In this document: piece after piece, positions 22,399 through 33,994 of the stretch
Layout: the number at the start of each line of letters is the position of its first letter
How positions within the stretch are numbered: the first letter of the stretch is position 1
NCBI RefSeq assembly: GCF_963169125.1
Contig: NC_084795.1
Coordinates: 97,273,411 to 97,337,410, forward strand
Direction: 5' to 3'
DNA length: 64,000 nucleotides
Origin: Humulus lupulus
Taxonomy: Eukaryota; Streptophyta; Magnoliopsida; Rosales; Cannabaceae
The notes under the pieces: model-generated
Seen by the model: only the letters and a program-made list of their open reading frames with translations
Told to the model about the DNA's origin: nothing
Database searches by the model: none
Program-made: the position numbers and the translations under genes

Positions 22399-23925
22399 TG
22401 TTGGTATTAATTTGAATAAAACCAGGGACGCAATGGAAAAGGTGGTGGTTTTAAAAATTTATTAATACCGAGCCAAGATCAATACATATGTCTATACATT
22501 AGATCTACACACAGAAAGAGAAGAAGATTACCTCTTGTAGCCTATCAAGAGTCCTTGAGTCTTTTTTGTATAATTAAACGTTCTTCCTATCAAGCGAAGA
22601 CTCACACCTTAGTCTTCCAAGCTATTCCCCAAACACACAAGGATGTGTGTGGGCACGCAAGATTCACTGGTTTTATTATTTAAGATCTCTAGATGTTCTC
22701 AATACATGAGATCTAGACAGTTTGGATAAAAGAGAAGGTTGTAGAGAGTGATAGATCAGACTGATACGTCTGATTCAACAACCTTAAAAAGAATCGTATC
22801 TTTTTTAATTGATAAAGAGAATAAAACATTTTTATTTTTTAAAATTTTAATTAATTCATAACTCGTCTATTATACTTTTATTTTAATTATCACATAATTA
22901 TCACTTAGCCCTGGAACATTAATTCATTTGCAATTTAGTCATTTTTTAGATTAATCTTACTTGTGAAATCTTTAACCTTGACAATATAGGATAGAGGTGA
23001 CTTAGGGACCATGGACCTATAATACTAAGCTCCAATAAACCATACTATTAATTAAACTCTTTAATTATATAATATTATTTATTAGTTCTATTATTACTCC
23101 ACTATAAATATGCCATTGCACTCTTAGTAATTATAGAATTATATTTATAGAGTAATCTCTTGCATTTCATTGATATAATCAATATATGTAGTTTTGTCCT
23201 CCATTTATTGGTTCCTTAAGTACAATAAATTCACCAATGAATAATTAATCTACAATCATATTATAGTTTTGAGCTCAATAATTATTTAGTCCGAGAATTA
23301 ACCCCTAAGGGAACAAATGTTCGATCCGTTAGGAAAGCAAGGATTCCATTATTGTAAAATCATCTTCCCAGCCGTTAATGATATTGAATCTCCAAAACTA
23401 AAGCACTAGTATGATTATATTAAGAGACCTTAACGAATGCATCGAAAGATTCAATAAACATGAGCAAGAGTTCATGACTACTCGCGATTTAGAATGATCT
23501 ACAAATGATCATCTTTTAAGATATGAATTAAATCCTTATGGAAAATGGTAAGTTTATAAAGAAATTGATTCACATCGGTCCTGCCATATATAATCATAGT
23601 TATGTAAAGTAAATTTTACAAGATGTTTATTCACATCAGTAATCCGAATGTAGATTACTTGCAACCAACCATATGATTAGTAAACCGTACTAGCAACCAT
23701 TCATTAAAGATTCGATTCTTTAATATGTTGCTAACTATTTTATTCATTAAATATGATCTAAATTCTCTTGTACGCATACAAGATCATATTCTTATTAATG
23801 AATATTGAATTTTCTGATACTTATATATAAATTATTCAAACAATAATTTCAATAATAAAATTGTACTTTTATTTAAATCAATAAAAATTGTCTTTTAACA
23901 TGCTTTTAGGGCACCAACTCTAACA
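22399..23925 (-). repeat. Copia solo LTR (1,527 bp) with TATCT target duplications
   Basis: On the minus strand it begins TGTTAGAGTTGGTGCCC and ends with TACCAACA; the termini are an imperfect inverted pair. The flanks are identical: TATCT at 22394-22398 and TATCT at 23926-23930, as expected for a copia insertion reduced to one LTR by recombination. No pol sequence is seen beside it. A purine tract (minus strand CACATGGGAGATA) abuts the 5' side, so a truncated element with its 3' LTR is a weaker alternative. Confidence 0.78.
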
Positions 23926-24159
23926 TATCTCCCATGTGGGTTATTTCCCAATCCCTTATATGCCCCCAAGTGATCAAGAAGCTTTGGATTCTTGGTCACT
24001 TGATCTGTAGTGCTCACGATTAAGCTAATAGGCTCATCGTGTGGCTTTACACTGACATGGGCGAACAGACTAATGTATTGCTGCTCACAACTAATAAATA
24101 TCTTTGAACGAACAAGATTATTATTGATGAATGAACATAGTTGAAAATGGTCTTCTTAA

Positions 24160-24880
24160 TAGGCAAACAACCAAAATTAGAGGTTTCTTCTTTTCTGGTG
24201 ATCAATCATAGTTAGAAGTTGTCCTCTTTTTTTATCGATAGTCAGATTTAAAGTTATCCTCTTTTCTAATAACGACCAGATCTTGAGGTTTTCTGCTTTA
24301 CTAATATTGAGCAAAGTTTGAAGTAATCTTCGATCAAAGTTTGAGATTTTCTTCTTTTATGATGATGCTTTCGAAATGATTTTATTTGTTCATCCATGCT
24401 TGGTTTAGCCATGTTTAATTTTTTGCTTAATAACTACCTGTTAGTATTCAAGTCTTATACCTGGTTAGGACCAGGATTTTAATTCTTAATATCTTAGCTG
24501 TTATTATTCAGGCCTTGTCTTTTGATTTTTCATGTTAGTTTCTAAAGTTTCATTTGGAATTATATTGATAATTCGAGCTATTGTACTAGCTCATTTTTCA
24601 TTTCCAAACTTCAATTTTATACTAACTTGAATTGTTCAAAGATCTTATTCCTACTTTGTATAATGATTATACGTAATTGCTCCATGATTTACCAAGTTAT
24701 TAATCTTGGATTTCAGTTTGGGCTCGAGCTAGTTTTATAACCTAGAATTCAAAGTTGTATTCTTTTATGAAAATAGTCAGAAATTGAATTTATCTTTCTT
24801 TCTGAGATCGATCAGAATTTGAAGTTATTTTTATATTCTAATCATGACCACTTTAAGAATTGGTCCCTTTTAACTGAAAG
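24160..24880. repeat. Diverged ~55 bp tandem repeat
   Basis: Variants of AGATTTGAAGTTATCCTCTT followed by TTCTAATGATGA recur near 24165, 24215, 24245, 24290, 24330 and again near 24735, 24780 and 24820. The copies differ at many positions, so the array is old. Confidence 0.6.
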
Positions 24881-25348
24881 ATGAGTGATCTCTTTAAGAA
24901 GAAATCTTATCATCCCATCGTTAGACTGCTTTAAAAGCCAGTCTTTCCTAGTGACCCCTCTGAGAAGCAATCTTTGGTCATACCACTAACAGGTTTGGCC
25001 ATACCAGGTATGTCCCCAGTCGACCTGGATATACCCTTGAGAATTGTCTTCGAGGTTTGACTCACGAGTTAAACTCTAGGGAGAATTTTCATTTATCCTC
25101 CTTCCAATTTGGGTTGATTCTCCTCATGTGTCCTTGATGGGAGATCAACTTGGTAAATCCCGAGCTATAGAAGGGTGTTAGATTGGAGATGGAGGGAGGA
25201 ACAAATAATTCAATAGAAGCTAACAGAGTTTTTCCAATGGAGTTTATATGCCTTGACATATTTGATACTGGTTCGCGCCCTAAAAGTAACCTTGGGCAAA
25301 CAGGTCACTTATTTCCCTTTGCTGCTCCAGTAGTGTTTGTTAACATCA

Positions 25349-27330
25349 TGTTCGTCTGTTACCAAAGGTACATGAGTAAGCAAACTTTTTGTGGTTGTCA
25401 ATCAAAGTATGTCTTCATGCAACAAGTGAGCAGTCTTATTCTTTGTTTCTGTCCATACTTTTTGTACTTGTTGGACGAGCATGCTTATTTTCACATTCCT
25501 TTTGTTTGCAAGTTTATGATGTACATAGTCAGGTGACCAAACTTGTACTGAGATTCATTTTTCTCATTTTTTATGTGTATATGTTGTTGAACATGTCAAA
25601 ATAAGTTTCTTTAGCCTTCGTGATGGCTTGTGGAGAAGTAGACTCTTTATGGTTGCTTTGAGGAGTTCCAATCATACTCTTAATTTATTCTTCATTTTGT
25701 ATAAGGCACTATAGGCGAGCAGCTTTGCTTAGAAGGAATCTGAAAATTCTTCTCATTTTCCTCTTCGCTTAGCGTAGGCTACATAGGGCAAACATCTTTT
25801 GAGTCTTCCTTTTATTCTTAGCGTGGGCAAACATACTTCTTGTAGAAGTGAGATTTCATTAGATAAAAAGATTCTTGCAATCTCCAATCCTTTTCGATTC
25901 TTGTTCACTCTATGTGTGAGCTCCCATTCATGTTCACTTATTATAGGCTATGACGGTGTGGACAAGAATGTAATGAGGAGAATAATTGACCAGAGTTGTT
26001 GCAACATGATAGTTTAGATTAGAAGTCACGGATACATCTCGGATGACAAGTATAGGTCAGCGCAGATAAAGCGTATCGATCAGCTTGAAACTTCATCAAC
26101 AAGGGTTACCTACTCTTTATTTCCATAAGTATGATAAGGTCGTTTTTCCTATATGCTGCTCGTTCTCCGTTTAAGTGTTGGGCGAACAGGTTTTATTCAA
26201 AGGATACATACAAACATAACCCACTAGTTTTTGTTCAACCATCTTTGCTTAGTTCGGTTCACCCCTCGTGTGTGTTCATAAGTGAGCAGACTCTATTCTA
26301 GTCATTTAATCATATTTTTTATTCCTGGTCATCCCTAGTATTCATATAGGGGCGACCAGGTTATACATGTGTATCAACAACCTTCGTTTAGATTCTAAGT
26401 TCAGCTCGGAGATGAACAACCTTGTTTAAATCAACTCGGAGATGAACTTTGAATCAAACTTGGATGTAAATACATGGATTAGTTCAAAGATGAATTCTAG
26501 ATATTTTCTCGGAATACTCATATAGAGTGACGATCAGCTCGATTATAGATACTGGAGACTCCTTGGATGACTCTCATAGAGTGGGCGACCAGTACGGATA
26601 TGGATACCAGATACTACTTAAATTTTGTTTCCAAGGATTGCGAGCTCTCTCCCTCCATAAGTATGACCATGCAAGGATCCCTTCTTGCAATTTGAAGCTC
26701 TGTTCAATCCCATTGGCCCATTCTTGATCCTTTTTTGCCCTTTGTAAGCATGTGTGGGCGAGCATGATCATTTTTATTGTTTGACGCTCAGTTCAATCCT
26801 GCTTAGATTAAATGTACTCAAACATGCAAATAGGTTTCTCTTTGATGTGAGAGATTCTGTTTGAACTTGGGTGTCATGAATCTTGCAAGTTGTCTTTGAT
26901 GACTCATACAAGTCAGATCAGAGACGATATAACTTGGACCTTCACCAATAAGACCATCTGTATTCTCCATTACAATGACCATTTTTAGCTTATGGATAGG
27001 AGTAACCAATCCTCAATTCATACCATGTAGGTATAGACGAGTGAAAAAAAATCTACTTTTGGGCGAGGGCTTCAACATTTTAGCGAGGCGACACTTTGCT
27101 AATTTTCTTCACTTTGAATCCTGGTCATTCCTTGTAGGCATACATGAGTGACCAAGTTATACATGTGTTACTATAGCCTTTATTTTGATGTTGTGTTCGC
27201 ACCTAGTGTATATACATAGGAGAACATGTTACATTTGTGGGGTAAATATGAAAAGAGTTTCTTATTGTTGGTTTTACAATCTTTATGTAGTTTCTGATCA
27301 CATTTGGTATGTACACATGAGTGAACAAAC
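25349..27330. repeat. Dispersed dyad units with GTTC/GGTC ... GAAC/GACC arms
   Basis: Units of about 35 bp have one arm like GGTCATCCCTAGT and a second like ATGAGTGACCAAG, forming an imperfect hairpin. Clear copies are at 25349-25385, 26253-26291, 26324-26360, 27121-27155, 27194-27226 and 27296-27330. Partial copies are near 24048, 25805, 25925, 26575 and 26745. Confidence 0.6.
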
Positions 27331-27762
27331 AATTTTTTGAGATTTATAGGCTTCATTTTGATACCTATTCATACCATAAATGCATATGCACGATTCGGGT
27401 ACCAAATGGTCCATTTGTTGTTGTTAATAGCTTTAATGAGCTAATGCAATAGGTGGATCTTTCCTTGAACCAACGTGATCACTCTACCTTGAAAATCAGA
27501 ATCACTGGATTTTTAATTTAAGCATTGTGCCCTAATTTGAAAGCAGCTGAGTGAAATTTTTCTTGATATGGCTCCGTGACTTTTCTTGGAAAAGTCTAGT
27601 GTTTGTTTTCCATTAGTGACTGGAATGCAAACGGCTTTGGTACAAACGAATATGTGTATTTTCCAGTCCTTGAAGAATTTGGGGGGTTTGTTGGAGATGA
27701 TTTTATCAAAGCCTTTATTTTGTAGAATTCGTCAAATTGAATCTCTTCCTCTTGAATCTGCT

Positions 27763-27782
27763 CTCTCAATGAAAGCACCAAA
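27763..27782 (-). promoter_or_regulatory. Primer-binding-site-like sequence on minus
   Basis: The minus strand reads TTTGGTGCTTTCATTGAGAG immediately after an LTR-like end (TGTCAACA). This junction layout mirrors Tat1 at 4740-4768 (TTTGGCGCC after TGTCAATA). It suggests the 5' LTR/PBS junction of a minus-strand gypsy element. Confidence 0.5.
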
Positions 27783-27783
27783 C

Positions 27784-28610
27784 TGTTGACATAGTTTTTC
27801 ATTAACTTTGAGATCTTAGAGCATGGATTCAAGAATTTAGATGTGAAAGAAATAAATAACATAATATTTTATAATGGTTCGACCCAAAAAAGATGACATA
27901 CATCTACTTAGTCACCTTTATTGATATTTAAGCTTGAAGAGCCATAGTTTCCAGCAAACTTACGTTGTTGGTTGTTCTACAGTCCTCCTTCGCTTTAATT
28001 ATAAGGACTAGTTTGTACAAGAGTAGATTTTCTCAGTCTATAGGCACTATGAGTTGCCCCATTCTATTTGGATCTCATCTCATCTTATTTATAGTGAGGA
28101 GTTTAGGGTTACATTTGAATTGTGGGCCTAAGTTATTGGGCTTGGTCCGTAAACAATACATACAAAGTTACAACCAAATTAAAGAACCATAAATCCTAAT
28201 AAAAAAACAAAACAAAAATTGAAGAATAAAACTAAACTTATCTTAATCCAAAAATGTAATATTCCCCTCCTCCGCTTGCTGCTTCATCTTCTTTATCTTC
28301 TTTACTGCATAAGAGGGCTTAAGGTGAGGCTCTTTTTGGATCTAGGTGAGGCTAGCTGGGCAGAATTTGTCAGTCGACATTTTTCTCGAATTTGGGCAAG
28401 GCTGGATGGGCAAAGCACTAGCCGATGATGGACAAACAGATGGAGAGGAAAATCTCGATCTTGGTAAGGTTGGACAGGAAGAGCAGTAGTTGTGTGGGCC
28501 TATCTTCGGCTTGGCTTGGGTCAGATCTAAAGAGAGAGAGGGAGAGAGAACGATAGAAGAGATAGATAGAGAAAAAGGGAAATGAAGCAAATATGGATTA
28601 TAAGGTTTTT
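27784..28610 (-). repeat. Probable 5' LTR of the minus-strand Tat-like element
   Basis: The 3' end abuts the PBS-like site. A TATA box (minus CACTATAAATAAG) lies at 28083-28096. U3 would extend up to a pyrimidine-rich stretch (minus strand, 28500-28590). The outer end is not defined and no partner LTR was found. The open frame at 28342-28590 (minus) is Ser/Pro-rich and not credible as a gene. Confidence 0.4.
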
Positions 28611-29265
28611 TTTTTATAAGATTTTGTTTAATGAGGAGACATGAAGGAAAAAATGGGTGTTCTTCCTAGTATAAGATTTGTTTTTTTATACAAATTTGGG
28701 TTTGATAAAGATATTTGGGAATGAGATTATTAATTTTTTTTAATATTTTGGGTTTAGTTTCATTGTTTATGAAGATTTTTGTTGAATATATTTTATGTGT
28801 TTGAAGATATTTGAGTTTTTATTTGTTGGATTTAAAGTTAGGTTTAAAGATTAGTATTTAGCTTTATAATTAATTTTTAATTTTTATTGATTATAATATT
28901 TTAAAAATTTTATTTGATTAAAATACATTTTTTTTATATTTTTTAAAATTTTATATCAATTGTTTTATTGATTTTTAATTCAATAATATTTTATTTTCAA
29001 TTATTAAATTAACTAATTTAAAAAATTTGAGGTATTTTGATCATATTGAAAAATAGTTTCACCAAAATACTATTTTTTATCTATTTTGCAAAACACAAAG
29101 TCTGAATTACTATTGAACAATATATAAGGTTGAATCACATAACAAGAAAAAACACGGGGGCGAAATTGTATTTTTCTTATATTATATATAATCAATATAT
29201 ATTTGTTATTAGATACATAAATTATATTTTTATACTAAATAAATTAAAAGCATTCCAATAAAATG

Positions 29266-29307
<42 letters not shown>

Positions 29308-29509
29308 GATATATTATAGTTGTTAAAAGTATAATACTTTAACCATATGCAAAGTATTGATAACAACTAAAATACATGATTATTTGTATGTGTTTTTAAT
29401 TAAAAATAATAAATAGAATTATAGAATTATTCGTATATATTTTTTAATGGAAAAGTGTATATGCCTTTATTTTTTTCATTTCCACTCTTTAATTTCTTAT
29501 TCTGTTGGA
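28611..29509. other. AT-rich intergenic stretch with (AAT)n
   Basis: No gene or element is recognised. It contains an (AAT)n microsatellite at about 29265-29305 and poly-T tracts. Confidence 0.6.
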
Positions 29510-30604
29510 TATCTCTAGCTTGGAAAGCGCCGCCTAGGGTATTTTCTTCTCTTCGTTCTCGGCCAGGGCTCCTCCAACTTGTTTTTGGGTTTGGGTGCGA
29601 CTCTAGCTAGGAAAGAGTTGCTTATTAGGCTTTGTTCGAGAGGGCCTTGATATTCCTATTATCCTTCAGATCCGACCTGTTATCCTTTCTTTGGTTTCTT
29701 TCTCCGACAATGGATCCATTGATGGAGTCGATCTTCAGGTGGTTTGGGGATAAGATGGCGAGGGAGCTCTTGAATCTATTTTTGGTTAAGATCTCATCTT
29801 CGATCTTGCTATTGGAGGTTTTCTTGGCTATGTTTGTGGCTTAGGGTCGACTTTGTTGGCCTTGCTTGGACAAGAACGGTTTTGGTGGGCCATGGATCAG
29901 AGGCTTGGATCATGCACAGTGCTCTAGTATATTGGGTATGGGCTACGGTGGAGGGTGCTCGAAGTGGTTGTGTCTATGGAAGTCGGGTTTGGATGGGGTG
30001 GAGTTTGGGGATGGGTCAGCTGTCGAGGGGTTGAGGATGGGCTTTTTGACATTTGTTGATTGGTTTTTTTTTTATTGGTTTTAGTTTTATGTTTTTTCTT
30101 TCTGTTTTATGCGTACTTTAGTGTTTTTTGGTATTGTTATGTTTGCTTAATTCCACCGTCAAGAACCTTACTGATGGGGTTCGTGGCTTTTGTGATGGGT
30201 TATGCATGTTTGTGGTTCAATCAAAACTGGACATGGACGAACAGGATATTGGCCCTTGGGTTTGTGTTTGATTGGGGTTTTACGTCAATATGCACAGATT
30301 TGGTGGATCATTGCTTATTTTGTAATAATCAAGCCTATAATCTTATGATAGATTTTAGGTTTTTTCTTATCACTGGAGTTGATATGTCGTTTTGCCATTC
30401 GGAAGATAAGCTTTGTTTACTTCACATTTGTATGATGCTAAAGTGATGGCACTTATTGGACCTAGTTGAAGTTTCCATATGGGCTTTCTTTCCATTGAAA
30501 ATTGTAACAGTTAGTTACTGATATTGCTCATTTCGAACTTGTAATAGGTTATGTCTTATTTGCTTTATTAATGAAGATTACCTATCTTTCATAAAAAAAA
30601 AAAA
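29510..30604 (+). mobile_element. Possible LINE-like or polyadenylated retroposon
   Basis: A GC-richer block in AT-rich surroundings begins near AAAGCGCCGCCTAGGG and ends CTTTATTAATGAAGATTACC, then a 12-14 nt poly-A. A TTTATTAATGAA-type end before poly-A is common at the 3' end of plant L1 elements. Two short frames (29632-29844 and 29834-30446) match no family I recognise. No target duplication was found. A spliced, polyadenylated host transcript copied back (retrocopy) is an alternative. Confidence 0.4.
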
Positions 30605-32489
30605 TCTAATTTGGTTGGTACTCATTAATGCTCTCATATTTTAATGCTCAATGCTCTTATTTGATTCTTATTGCTTTTTTTAGACCTAAAAATAGATATT
30701 ACAAGGTCCACTGATGCTAATTCCAATCTCATGTGCCTAATATAAAAAAGATTTTTGCATCTATATACAACTATAATGAAAATATTACATTACTGTTACA
30801 AAAAAATTAGGAAAATAGCATTATTGGTGATAAGCACTGTAGGTTTCTCTTAGCAATTCTCTTCATGATTAGTGCTCATTAATTGTAAATTTTCCTTCCT
30901 AAGTTTATTTGTAATTGATTGTTTAAAATCATATCCTAACAATTAATTAACTTAATAATTAAAAGAGATTCTAAAGTAGACATAATAGTCAAATGTCTTT
31001 TTTTTTTTGCTGGAATAGACTGTATCACTATTCAAGAAAGAAAGTACAATTAGGTGGAATGAAAATATCTAATCTAAAAAGTTTATTGTCTACCCAAAAG
31101 GCATGCTAAACCAATCTATGAGCCACATTATTGTAAAAGAATATTGCTGACATTAGAAAGAGATGTAATCAGAAATTTAGACAAAAAAACTTATGTGAAA
31201 AAGAAACTAAAAGTTTGCAACCTTAAACTAATTGCCCATCAATATGATGATGAAAATGTACTTGTACATCAAACAACAAGGAATAAGTAAAAGAGTTGTT
31301 CTATTACGAATGAAAAAGAAAAACTCAAAATCTAACCAAAGGAAAACCTTCCATTTTGTTAGAAACTAGACTTATCATTTCCATTTGTAAAGTCTAAAAA
31401 AAAAACTTCAATACAATAACATATTAATATATACATTACAACTATAATAATGTTTATAAAACTCATGATTAAACTGAAAAGTTGAACTAAATAGAGATAG
31501 AAAACACCCCCAAAATAAGAAATAGTTATTAAAGAAATTAGCTTAAAACCCTATGGAGATAAATCTAAATTAGTATTTTATTTAAAATCTTCTATAAATA
31601 GCTATACTTAACTACTTAAATATGAAAAGTCAATCTTGATATAAACATTAAATAACCAACTTAAATAGCTTTTATATTTTTTCAAATTACCAACTTAAAT
31701 ACTTGTAAATATAAATTAAAAAGAGAAAAGTACTTTTTATTATTCCTCCAATCAATCAAATAAAAAAAAATTATACGACAAACATTACAAAATTATTACA
31801 AAATACGATTAATTTCTTATATAAAAATTTGACGACATGTGCGTGAATAATATGGAAAGAAAATAAAAGTAACAGTTATATGTATGTACCTATATATTGA
31901 GTTGATAAAAAACAGTTGAAAAAAGCCAAAGATTTAAGTTGAAAAATAGAATAAAAGAGCATACAAAAGAAGAGAAACGAAACTTTAACATAACCAAATG
32001 TACTATAACATAACAACACTAAGCCGAAAATTGGCACAAAAGCAAAACCAACATAAGCAATAAACGAATTCATAGTCAATATTTAAGAACTAACTTTTTA
32101 ACTACACCCTATAATGCTTATGAAATATAGATATGCATGATGCGTGTATAAAAATAAACATATATGTACCAATTTTTAGCTCATAATTGAGAACAACTTA
32201 AAATGGTGGAAAAACATGAGTAAATAATATGGAAAGAAAATAAATGTAGCAGTTATAAATGGTTGAATTCAAATTTGTTTAATTGCAAGTTTAAATGTAA
32301 TAAAATCTATATCTGTATTTTATAAGAAATCAAAAATACAATATGTAAATATATTAATATTTATAAAAACCTTTTTTTCTGATATGACTATTTATAAAGC
32401 CTTTTGTTTATCACTTATATTTTAAAATAATATTTTAAGATTGGTGAAAAAAATAGTCAAGATAATAGTGGTGAATTAATAATAATAAA
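30605..32489. other. AT-rich intergenic stretch; possible minus-strand retroposon tail at 31004-31160
   Basis: No gene is recognised. On the minus strand 31160-31004 reads toward a poly-A (plus strand T-run at 31000-31010) after CTTGAATAGTGATACAGTC, like the end of a short 5'-truncated retroposon. No target duplication was confirmed. Confidence 0.45.
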
Positions 32490-32869
32490 TGGGAATTTAC
32501 TTATTTGGTATCCTATATCTTTGCAAAGTATTATTTTGGTATCATCTGTTTTCAATAATGCTTATATGGTACTCTATATTTTAAAATTATACATATTTGA
32601 TACCCTAGACTCAAATTTATAGATAAAATTTTGTCAATATGATCAAACTGTCTTCAGTTATATGTAATTAAGTAATTAAATTTAAATTTGGAACTTACAT
32701 AATTTACAACAGTTTGATTAAATTGGTAAAATTTCATTAATTAAATATGAATTTAGGACACCAAATATGTACAATTTTAAAATAGAGAGTACCATATGAC
32801 CATTATTGAAAATAGAGAGTACCAAAATGATACTTTGAAAAAATACAGTTATCAAATGTTTACCTATCC
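32490..32869. mobile_element. MITE with ~120 bp terminal inverted repeats
   Basis: The left arm (32490-32612) and right arm (about 32750-32869) are inverted copies of each other. Both carry, on their own outward-in strands, TTTGGTATC/TTTGATAAC, CAAAGTAT[TC]ATTTTGGTA, TTTTCAATAATG, ATATGGTACTCT and ATTTTAAAATT[AG]TACATATTT. ATAATAAA occurs on both sides (32482-32489 and 32870-32877), a plausible 8-bp target duplication. There is no coding capacity. An 8-bp duplication fits hAT; a 9-bp one (Mutator) is not excluded because the flank is AAT-rich. Confidence 0.8.
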
Positions 32870-32877
32870 ATAATAAA

Positions 32878-33951
32878 AAGATAAGTTTTTTATGAGGTGG
32901 TAAAAGTACTATTAAAAATACCATTAAGAAGGCAATTATTCTCAAAAAATCAAGTGCCCATTGAGATTTATTGCCCGGCTAAAAGTCCTTAAAACTATTT
33001 GGGTAGACCAAAAAATTAATGTTCAATAAACTTCATGAGTAAAAACGTATGAGGAAAGATTTACTGATTAGTCTTTACAATGTTAACAGTATTTAAGTTT
33101 TAAATAAAATTGATTTAAATTTAAAAATAGGGTTTGGTGCAAAATAATTTTTAATGGTGTGTGAAAGTAAGTAAATGTTCATATTTTTAATATTACATAT
33201 TACTAAATATATCATTTATCAAATTATTATTTTATACAAAATTATTACTCAAAATGTTTATATTATGCTAAAAAAATTATATCCTACCATTAAAATGTAT
33301 ATACCATGATACAAAATTATATATTACCATTATGTATAATAAGATAGAAACTAAATATCATCAAAAAAGTATTATATATACTACAAAAAAAACATATACA
33401 CTAGTTGGAAAATAATATACCAACAACCCTTAAAAATTTTTAAAAAAGAAATATAACTTTAAAATAAAAATTAGTTAAACAAAACCAATATACATATACC
33501 ACTATATTAAAGTCATATCCTCCTAAATAAATAAATTATAAAAAATGACAATTTGGTTAATCAACAATATAAAATAGTCAATTCTTTAAAATTTAAAAAA
33601 TGAGAACATTAACTTTTTGATGTCATTGTTTTGGGTCATTTAGTATAATTTCTCTTTAAAAATTAAGAAACACTTAAAGCAAAAAAAAAAAAAAAAACTC
33701 CTAATTGAAAGGGTAATATGTGAAAAACTTCTTTCTACTAAAAGATTAAAAAAAAAGACAGTAAAATTAAAAGAAAAAGTAATGCAGAAAATAAATACCA
33801 ATTAAGGTTTTCATTAAAAGGTTAATTAAAATTATGAGTTTTTTCATAAATACCCACTTTTTATGATTTCTTTTACATTTTTATGGTCCTTCAATTTTTT
33901 TTACTTTTTTACTAACTCAAGTTTTCAAAAATACGATTTTAATGTTTCAAA
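32878..33951. other. AT-rich intergenic stretch
   Basis: It has about 80% A+T by eye, with a poly-A run near 33680-33697 and no recognised element or gene. Confidence 0.6.
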
Positions 33952-33994
33952 ATTACAAAATATATATATAACATTTAGTAGAAATAAAAACCTA

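Larger units (their letters stand above)
23931..27762 (-). other. Non-coding, repeat-bearing tract; possible internal region of a non-autonomous Tat-like element
   Basis: No retroelement or host protein is recognisable in 3.8 kb. On the minus strand it runs from a PBS-like site (27782-27763) to a G-rich purine tract (CACTTGGGGGCATATAAGGG, near 23955-23974). That would suit the internal region of a gypsy-type element without genes. It contains a ~55-bp diverged repeat (24160-24880) and a series of dyad units (25349-27330). No second LTR was found at the 23.9-kb side, so the element call is tentative. Confidence 0.4.

Noticed and set aside
23931..23990. Minus-strand reading (DQVTKNPKLLDHLGAYKGLG) as the end of a copia pol
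   Set aside because: The frame is too short and cannot be tied to an upstream RNase H; the perfect TATCT flanks favour a solo LTR instead.
25183..25536. 117-codon plus-strand open frame
   Set aside because: No recognisable family, no codon bias, and it lies within the dyad-repeat tract; one repeat unit forms part of it.
29262..29305. Simple (AAT)n tract as a CRISPR-like or regulatory array
   Set aside because: It is an ordinary microsatellite without spacers.
30060..30446. 128-codon open frame rich in Phe, Leu, Val and Trp, suggesting membrane segments
   Set aside because: The hydrophobicity follows from the T-rich sequence; it overlaps other frames in a probable retroposon and has no family signature.
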